Shown one piece after another: positions 5,010 to 10,353 of a stretch of DNA of 10,353 bases. The translations under genes were made by a program, and so were the position numbers. The stretch comes from CAYJIL01 sp964370235 (GTDB taxonomy: Bacteria; Bacteroidota; Bacteroidia; Bacteroidales; Rikenellaceae). Every line of letters starts with the position of its first letter. The first letter of the stretch is position 1. The notes beneath the pieces are model-generated. The model saw only the letters and a list, made by a program, of their open reading frames with translations, did not search any database and was not told where the DNA came from. The stretch is from contig CAYJIL010000082.1 in NCBI GenBank assembly GCA_964370235.1, forward strand, positions 1-10,353, read 5' to 3'.

Positions 5010-6113
5010 TTATAGCTTAACAAAAGGCATCTTTACGATCTCGGCTTTTATAGCCTTACCACGAATAGAGACATATACATCGCCACCCATTTTGTAGTGC
5101 TCCTTTGCTATGTAACCCGTACCAATACCTTGCTTTAGCATTGGCGACATTGTACCCGAACAAACTCGACCAATAACCTCGCCCTCTGCCGTTACTAGCT
5201 CGTAGCCTTGGCGTGGAATACCTCTCTCTATCATCTTAAAGCCAATTAGCTTTTGTGTAGCACCCTCGCTCTTTAGCTGCTCCATCTTGGCTCTATCGAT
5301 AAAGTCTTTGCCGTCTACAAATTTTGTAATCCAGCCCAAACCTGCCTCGATAGGCGATGTTGTATCGTCAATCTCGTGACCATAAAGCGAATACCCCATC
5401 TCTAGACGCAGCGTATCACGTGCACCCAAACCAATTGGTTGTAGGTCATACTCCTTGCCTGCCTCCATAATCGCAGCCCATAGAGTATCGGCATCTTCGT
5501 TTGCTACATATATTTCGCAACCGCCACTACCAGTATAGCCAGTAGCCGACACAATTACTTCGTTAATACCTGCTACTGTACACTTTGCAAATGTGTAGTA
5601 GGTCATATCTAGCACGTTTTCTTGTGTAATTTTTTGAACTATCTTCATAGCATTTGGACCCTGAATAGCAAGTTGTGCAATCTCGTCCGATGCGTTATAA
5701 AGCTCACGACCAACTTCGAGACCATCTTTTTGAGCCTCGGTTGCAAGGAAGTTCCAATCCTTTTCGATGTTGCTTGCATTAACAACCAAAAGATATGTCT
5801 CCTCGTTTATGCGATATACTAGTAAATCATCAACAATACCACCGTTACCATTTGGGAAACAAGAGTATTGAGCCTTACCATCGAATAGCTGACTAACATC
5901 GTTAGTAGTTACACGTTGTAGAAAAGCCAAAGCCTTTGGGCCTTTCACCCATATTTCGCCCATGTGGCTAACATCGAAAAGACCTGCCGATGTGCGTACA
6001 GCCATGTGCTCAGCGTTAATTCCACTATACTCAATAGGCATGTTATAACCTGCAAACTCGGCCATTTTTGCGCCAAGTTCGATGTGATACTTAGTAAACG
6101 GAGTACTCTTCAT
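5010..6113 (-). CDS. gcvT: Aminomethyltransferase, glycine cleavage system T-protein
   Basis: 367 residues, full family length. The T-protein takes the aminomethyl group from lipoyl H-protein and, with tetrahydrofolate, releases ammonia and 5,10-methylene-THF. Seen: the N-terminal block ELGAKMAEFAGYNMPIEY (12-29); GLFDVSHMGEI (44-54); GGIVDDLLVY (91-100) with Asp96 at the position of the folate-contacting catalytic aspartate; ATGYTGSGGCEIYV, the glycine-rich folate-pocket segment; GLGARDTLRLEMGYSLYGHEID; and the C-terminal barrel block GEVIGRVCSGTMSPMLKQGIG. These exclude the YgfZ-like folate-binding paralogues. The gene lies 49 bases downstream of dnaG with its own -7 box overlapping that gap, and ends in a strong terminator, so it appears monocistronic or weakly linked to dnaG. 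The gcvH and gcvP genes are not in the window. The ATG at 6113 fits the usual N-terminus (KSTPFTKYHIELGAKM). Confidence 0.97.
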   Translation of the reverse strand: MKSTPFTKYHIELGAKMAEFAGYNMPIEYSGINAEHMAVRTSAGLFDVSHMGEIWVKGPKALAFLQRVTTNDVSQLFDGKAQYSCFPNGNGGIVDDLLVYRINEETYLLVVNASNIEKDWNFLATEAQKDGLEVGRELYNASDEIAQLAIQGPNAMKIVQKITQENVLDMTYYTFAKCTVAGINEVIVSATGYTGSGGCEIYVANEDADTLWAAIMEAGKEYDLQPIGLGARDTLRLEMGYSLYGHEIDDTTSPIEAGLGWITKFVDGKDFIDRAKMEQLKSEGATQKLIGFKMIERGIPRQGYELVTAEGEVIGRVCSGTMSPMLKQGIGTGYIAKEHYKMGGDVYVSIRGKAIKAEIVKMPFVKL

Positions 6114-6148
6114 AATTATCTGTATTTTATATTAATTTTGTCTAATTA

Positions 6149-6156
6149 CAAATATA
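6149..6156 (-). promoter_or_regulatory. Bacteroidota -7 box (TATATTTG) for gcvT
   Basis: An exact TAnnTTTG match on the minus strand, 35 bases before the gcvT ATG and 6 bases beyond the dnaG stop. The -33 region would therefore fall inside the end of dnaG, so gcvT may have a promoter overlapping the upstream gene. Confidence 0.55.
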
Positions 6157-6162
6157 TATTTT

Positions 6163-8139
6163 TTATAGGATACGTGAAAATTTTTCGCATATCATTTTGC
6201 GGGAACTATCGAGTGAACCCACTTTTGAGAGAATTTCGAGTTGTTTTAATGGGTCGCTCTCCGATGCTATCGATGCTACCATATCGCCCTTTATCTTCTC
6301 TATTATCTTTAACTTATACAGCGCAATTGCTTTGGGCACGGCTATATCTAGGTTGTCTTTTTCGGCAATCACTATTTCGTCACCTCGCTCCCATATTTGG
6401 CTAGGCTTATATTTTTCGTCACTAAATAGTGCATCTACCGTAAACGAACTAACCGCTGGGTTTTCGTGGTTGAGGAACGTAGCATGAGTTACCTCGCTTT
6501 GTTGTGCCATCGCCTCACGATATGCAACATAAATAGACCTTGCCGTATCGTCCGCCATAACTATGTTATCCATTTCGAGTTCCTCGACAATAGTACTACC
6601 CACGTTTAGTTTTATGGGCTCTTTACCCTCTACCATAAAATAGAAGTGCTGCTCACCATATTTTACCAAGTAGGTAGCCAACTCTCGCTCTAGGCGTATG
6701 AGAGGGTTGTCAACCACTGCTTGAACAGGAGATTGAAATATGTCTTGTTGGCTCTGCTGAGTTTCTACTCGCTTTTGGTATCGCTGTTTTGCTTGTTGGT
6801 TATTAAAGTGTGCAAGCCCCTCGTTTCCTCCACTATTAAAAGCCACACGGCGCTCTACCTCTCTAACCACAATATCTTCGTCGGTACCCAACATTCGGCT
6901 ACACTCCTTAGAAAACTCTAGGCGAGTAATTCTATCGGGAATTACAGCCACAGACTCAACTATGTCCTTTATGACCGATGCACGTAGCAAAGGATCATCG
7001 CCTGCCTCGCCTAGCAATAGCGACGTTTTAAAAGAGATGAAATTTTGCTCGTGTGTTAAGATATAGTCTGACAGCTCGCTAGCACTTGCCCCTCTAGCAA
7101 AAGAGTCGGGATCTTCGCCCTCGGGCAGTGACACTACTTTTACGTTGAGCCCTTGTGCCAAAATAAGGTCGATACCACGCATCGATGCCTTTATTCCGGC
7201 ATTATCGCCATCGTATATTACCGTTATGTTTTTTGTAAATCTCGAAATTAAGCGTATTTGATCTACTGTTAAAGCAGTACCGCTCGATGCCACAACATTC
7301 TCGACACCGCTCTGGTGCATCTGAATAACATCGGTGTAGCCCTCTACAAGGATACAACGATTGTTGTGCACTATTGCCTTGCGTGCTAGGTCGATACCAT
7401 AGAGCGTGTTGCTCTTGTGATATACTTTGCTCTCTGGCGAATTTAGGTATTTGGCTGTTTTCTTATCGGATCGCATGGTGCGACCACCAAAGGCAATGAC
7501 TCTACCACTAACACTATGTATTGGGAATATTACACGCCCAGCAAATCGGTCGTAGTAGCCACCACGATCTCGTTTTATTGTGAGACCCGTTTCAACCAAA
7601 AACTCCTCTTTGTGACCAACACGAAGTGCCTCAACCGAAAAATGATCGCCTTCGCTAGGGCAATAACCCAACGAGAATTTCTTGATTGTCTCGTCACTAA
7701 AACCACGCTCACGCAAATAACTCAAACCAATATTACGCCCCTGCGAAGTATCGGTAAGTTGAGAGATAAAGTAGCCATTTGCAAAGCTATTTACCGCCAT
7801 CATACTCTCTACATCGCTATTTTCTCGCTTTTGGTCATCGGTTAGTTCTTTCTCGACAATTTCGATACCATATTTTTTTGCTAGGTAGCGTAGGGCATCG
7901 GGATAGGTGATTTTTTCGTGATCCATCACAAAGCCAACAGCATTACCCCCTTTGCCACACCCAAAGCATTTGTAGTATCCCTTTGCAGGAGATACCACAA
8001 ATGATGGTGTCTTTTCGTTGTGAAACGGGCAGCACGCTCCATAGTTTACCCCCTTGCGTTTGAGGGTAATAAAGTCGCCAATAACATCTACAATGTCGGC
8101 TGCACTCAATATTCTATCTACGGTTGCCTTATCAATCAT
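6163..8139 (-). CDS. dnaG: DNA primase
   Basis: 658 residues; Bacteroidota primases are longer than the 581-residue E. coli enzyme. DnaG makes RNA primers at the replication fork together with DnaB helicase. Domain order: the CHC2 zinc-binding domain (about 2-97) with ligands Cys37, His40, Cys58 and Cys61 in CCPFHNEKTPSF and YYKCFGCGKGG; the N-terminal part of the RNA polymerase core (about 125-250) with DRFAGRVIFPI and GRVIAFGGR; the Toprim domain (about 260-345) with Glu266 in LVEGYTDV, Asp310 and Asp312 in VIYDGDNAG, and GEDPDSF; then a poorly conserved C-terminal region (about 420-658) containing the helicase-interaction domain. All metal-binding acidic residues are present. The ATG at 8139 matches the usual start (MIDxATVDRIL). 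A TAnnTTTG box ends only 4 bases before this ATG. There is no evident terminator after the stop. Confidence 0.98.
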   Translation of the reverse strand: MIDKATVDRILSAADIVDVIGDFITLKRKGVNYGACCPFHNEKTPSFVVSPAKGYYKCFGCGKGGNAVGFVMDHEKITYPDALRYLAKKYGIEIVEKELTDDQKRENSDVESMMAVNSFANGYFISQLTDTSQGRNIGLSYLRERGFSDETIKKFSLGYCPSEGDHFSVEALRVGHKEEFLVETGLTIKRDRGGYYDRFAGRVIFPIHSVSGRVIAFGGRTMRSDKKTAKYLNSPESKVYHKSNTLYGIDLARKAIVHNNRCILVEGYTDVIQMHQSGVENVVASSGTALTVDQIRLISRFTKNITVIYDGDNAGIKASMRGIDLILAQGLNVKVVSLPEGEDPDSFARGASASELSDYILTHEQNFISFKTSLLLGEAGDDPLLRASVIKDIVESVAVIPDRITRLEFSKECSRMLGTDEDIVVREVERRVAFNSGGNEGLAHFNNQQAKQRYQKRVETQQSQQDIFQSPVQAVVDNPLIRLERELATYLVKYGEQHFYFMVEGKEPIKLNVGSTIVEELEMDNIVMADDTARSIYVAYREAMAQQSEVTHATFLNHENPAVSSFTVDALFSDEKYKPSQIWERGDEIVIAEKDNLDIAVPKAIALYKLKIIEKIKGDMVASIASESDPLKQLEILSKVGSLDSSRKMICEKFSRIL

Positions 8140-8143
8140 TCTA

Positions 8144-8151
8144 CAAAGATA
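8144..8151 (-). promoter_or_regulatory. Bacteroidota -7 box (TATCTTTG) immediately before dnaG
   Basis: An exact TAnnTTTG match on the minus strand, with only TAGA between the box and the dnaG ATG. If used, transcription would start at or within a few bases of the start codon, giving a leaderless or nearly leaderless message. No -33 TTTG is seen, and a chance match is possible. Confidence 0.42.
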
Positions 8152-8195
8152 GCATTTTTAGTTGTATATAGACAGCAGCACCGATAAGTTAGCCA

Positions 8196-10353
8196 CTATC
8201 TAACCACTACTTCGTCGATAAATATCCAACCCGGATTACCCACACCATAGTGCCATGCAGGACAGTTTTCGACACCCTTAACCCACACTTTTACATAGCG
8301 TGCCTTGGCTGGCTTATCGCCTATTTTGTATTGCTTATATAGCACCTTAGGGTCTTCGTCCCAAGGCTTTGTAATTTCGCCATAATTTGTAAAGTTCTTG
8401 CCATCTTGCGATATTGAATACTTTATTTCGATAGGCGAGAACACCCATTGTCCTAGCTGGTGTAGACAATCAATCTCGACAGACGAAATATTTTGCTCGG
8501 CACCCAAATCAATTACAAACTCTACGTCTTTGCCTTCCCAGCCAATCCAGCTCTCAACAAACGTATTACCACCATATAGACCATCGGTTAGCGATGCTTC
8601 GGCAATTTTGGCATAACCGCCTTTGGGGCTAGTTATAAAGTCTATTTTTGCACCATCGGCCAAATTCTTCTCGCTCGATGGCAAGAAACGCTCAACATAG
8701 GTATCGCAATATGCTGTTGGCGAACCTCCACGCTCCTCAAGCGATAGTAATTTTAGCTCGTCTACCCTATCGCTAAAGAACTTGAGTTTCTCTTCAACCA
8801 CTGCTCTATCAAGCCCTTTGATTGTGCGAGCAACCTCTAGTTCGGCATACTGTAACGATAGACGAGAAAGCTTTACTCGCTCTAGGTATTCGGGCGAATC
8901 CTTAACAGCAGCTTCGGCTTGGTCGAATAGTTTGTTATAGGTATCAATTAAGATTGGGCGCAACATGCCATTTTTGTGAACTGGCACTGCATCAAAAATC
9001 CAAAGTTTTGTACCCGATGCCATTAAAGCCCCTTGCTGCAACTTTAGGTAGTCATACATATATGGAGCTGCATCGCCATAGTAACCAAAAACAAATTCTC
9101 TCATCAAGCTATCGCCATCTAGGGTGTGATCCCACGATAGTTTTGCTAACATATAGCTACGCAATTCGCTAAAATCGACACCATGCCCACTATTAATTTG
9201 CGAGAATTTTTTGGTGATATTATTCTTATGGAATTGCCTAACGTTGGGCGCTAACACATGAAAGTTGGGGAATGGCGAAACAGAATTGCTAAAGTTAATA
9301 CCATAATCCCACATATATATGTTGTTACATATCTTACCCCACTGCTCTTGGTAGCCCAAAAACTCACGACCATTGTCGGTATCCTCTAGTGGCAATTCAC
9401 GAGTACAGTCGATATTACACAACATTATATTAACATTGGGTAGTGGACGCATATATTTGGGTGGCTCAACAGAGTATAGGTATGAGAGTGTCGAAATCTC
9501 TTTGTCGGGGAATCGCTCGGCTACTTTGTTCACAAAATATAGAATCGACCCCATAAGAGTCTCCTCACGCTCGTCGATTGCACTACACTTATCACACGTA
9601 CAGTGCGCAAATTTACCATCGTTTTGGCTCACCGAAATCATCTTGCGATCGGGGTATAGCTTAAACAACGAATCTACCTGTTGCACTACAATCTCTAGTA
9701 CATCGTCATTTGTTAAACATAGCTGCGCCTGCACACCCGGCCTACGCTCGCCATTAATTAGAGCATAGTATTCGGGATGGCTCTTGCCATATTTAGCACT
9801 AGGAACTAGCTTGTCAAAAGTGTGCACCCAATACCCCGGTACAAATAAGTCTTCGGGAACTTCGGTGCGATTAAAGTAGCGATATAGTAGTTCGTTCTCG
9901 CTATATCGAGCAACCTGCACTTGACGATGCTCAAACGAAGGATTCGAGGCGTAGTTAAGCCCCTCTTCCAATATCATTGTCTCGCTTTTGGGAATATCGA
10001 TATAGGCTGGCGACCAATATCTAACACCAAAATTCTTTTCTAATATGTCGGCAATACCATATATTGCACCCTTACCCTCGCCATATCCAACACACAAAAT
10101 GCCGTTATCGGTCGAGATCTTAAAACCATCTTCGGTTATTGAGCTGTCGTCGGAATGCACAATAAACACATCGCCTTTGGCTGCCTTTTTGCCATCAACA
10201 ATTTGTACTGTTTTTCCGCTAATTTTATGAATGTGATCGGCAAGAAATTGCGCAGCTTGCTGTGCTGTATTGTCCGATGATTTAGGTACTACGATACGGC
10301 TTTTTGTAAGGTCGATACCACCAAAAGCTAGCGTGGGCACGAGTAATGCCGCC
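8196..10353 (-). CDS. Secreted DUF4838 glycosidase-like protein with C-terminal F5/8 (discoidin-like) domain (5' end outside window)
   Basis: The frame is open to the right edge. A GTG at 10340 could be taken as the start, but the codons before it still read AALLV and join PTLAFG, the end of a hydrophobic signal peptide with a plausible cleavage site, so the true start lies beyond 10353. Numbering from the GTG, the protein has: an alpha-glucuronidase (GH67)-type N-terminal domain (about 12-128: QQAAQFLADHIHKISG, GKGAIYGIADILEKNFGVRYW); the DUF4838 barrel-like domain (about 135-440) with MISVSQNDG, the CxCxxC cluster HCTCDKC (Cys247/249/252), the ILYFVNKVAE helix and YMWDYGINF; a helical linker (about 460-535); and a C-terminal F5/8 type C module (about 580-714: LTDGLYGG...WIGWEGKDVEFVIDLG...ARYVKVWV). 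Family members occur in Bacteroidota glycan-use loci, but the substrate is unknown. It is likely exported to the periplasm or cell surface. Confidence 0.85.
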   Translation of the reverse strand, partial: AALLVPTLAFGGIDLTKSRIVVPKSSDNTAQQAAQFLADHIHKISGKTVQIVDGKKAAKGDVFIVHSDDSSITEDGFKISTDNGILCVGYGEGKGAIYGIADILEKNFGVRYWSPAYIDIPKSETMILEEGLNYASNPSFEHRQVQVARYSENELLYRYFNRTEVPEDLFVPGYWVHTFDKLVPSAKYGKSHPEYYALINGERRPGVQAQLCLTNDDVLEIVVQQVDSLFKLYPDRKMISVSQNDGKFAHCTCDKCSAIDEREETLMGSILYFVNKVAERFPDKEISTLSYLYSVEPPKYMRPLPNVNIMLCNIDCTRELPLEDTDNGREFLGYQEQWGKICNNIYMWDYGINFSNSVSPFPNFHVLAPNVRQFHKNNITKKFSQINSGHGVDFSELRSYMLAKLSWDHTLDGDSLMREFVFGYYGDAAPYMYDYLKLQQGALMASGTKLWIFDAVPVHKNGMLRPILIDTYNKLFDQAEAAVKDSPEYLERVKLSRLSLQYAELEVARTIKGLDRAVVEEKLKFFSDRVDELKLLSLEERGGSPTAYCDTYVERFLPSSEKNLADGAKIDFITSPKGGYAKIAEASLTDGLYGGNTFVESWIGWEGKDVEFVIDLGAEQNISSVEIDCLHQLGQWVFSPIEIKYSISQDGKNFTNYGEITKPWDEDPKVLYKQYKIGDKPAKARYVKVWVKGVENCPAWHYGVGNPGWIFIDEVVVR

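Noticed and set aside
5964..6404. 146-codon plus-strand frame spanning the gcvT start and the dnaG end
   Set aside because: It overlaps two clearly coding minus-strand genes and their gap, including the gcvT promoter, and matches no family I recognise.
10338..10340. GTG as the true start of the DUF4838 gene
   Set aside because: The frame stays open upstream to the window edge, and the codons on both sides of the GTG form the hydrophobic end of a signal peptide.
1..10353. Mobile element, prophage, CRISPR array, tRNA or rRNA
   Set aside because: No transposase, integrase, phage gene, regularly spaced repeats or RNA-gene signature was seen on either strand, and the gaps are too short for most of these.

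Overview
The window (about 10.35 kb, AT-rich) comes from a member of the Bacteroidota, most likely Bacteroidales; I cannot place it to genus. The evidence is the gene content: a lysine exporter encoded as two adjacent half-genes, a Fic protein of the Bacteroides-type architecture, a secreted DUF4838/discoidin protein, and a DnaG longer than the E. coli enzyme. The promoters agree: copies of the Bacteroidota -7 box TAnnTTTG lie just upstream of six genes, and there are few Shine-Dalgarno sites. All nine genes are on the minus strand, so transcription runs from high to low coordinates. I see no RNA gene, insertion sequence, CRISPR array or plus-strand gene, and no gene-free stretch longer than about 220 bases.

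In transcription order from the right edge: (1) a large secreted DUF4838 protein with a C-terminal F5/8-type carbohydrate-binding module, whose 5' end lies outside the window; (2) dnaG primase, with a -7 box so close to the ATG that the mRNA may be nearly leaderless; (3) gcvT, the T-protein of the glycine cleavage system, closed by a good intrinsic terminator; (4) guaB, an IMP dehydrogenase strikingly like that of the protist Tritrichomonas foetus, closed by a perfect 15-bp hairpin; (5) a Fic-fold protein with a C-terminal winged helix whose catalytic motif is destroyed although its inhibitory motif is intact; (6) efp, followed by a textbook terminator; (7, 8) the two halves of a LysO-type lysine exporter, overlapping by ATGA, with no promoter of their own visible and so probably fed by read-through from efp; (9) at the left edge, the first 153 codons of a polysaccharide pyruvyl transferase family protein, cut off by the window.

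Most of this is housekeeping (replication priming, one-carbon metabolism, guanine nucleotide synthesis, translation of proline stretches) with accessory genes at the two ends and in the middle. I see no multi-gene novel system. The best candidate for unusual biology is the Fic-fold pseudoenzyme between guaB and efp: its reading frame is intact, it has a promoter region of its own and it keeps its DNA-binding domain, which suggests a regulator rather than an AMP-transferase. Secondary points of interest are the terminator between efp and the split lysine exporter, the inverted repeat over the efp promoter, and the possibly leaderless dnaG.
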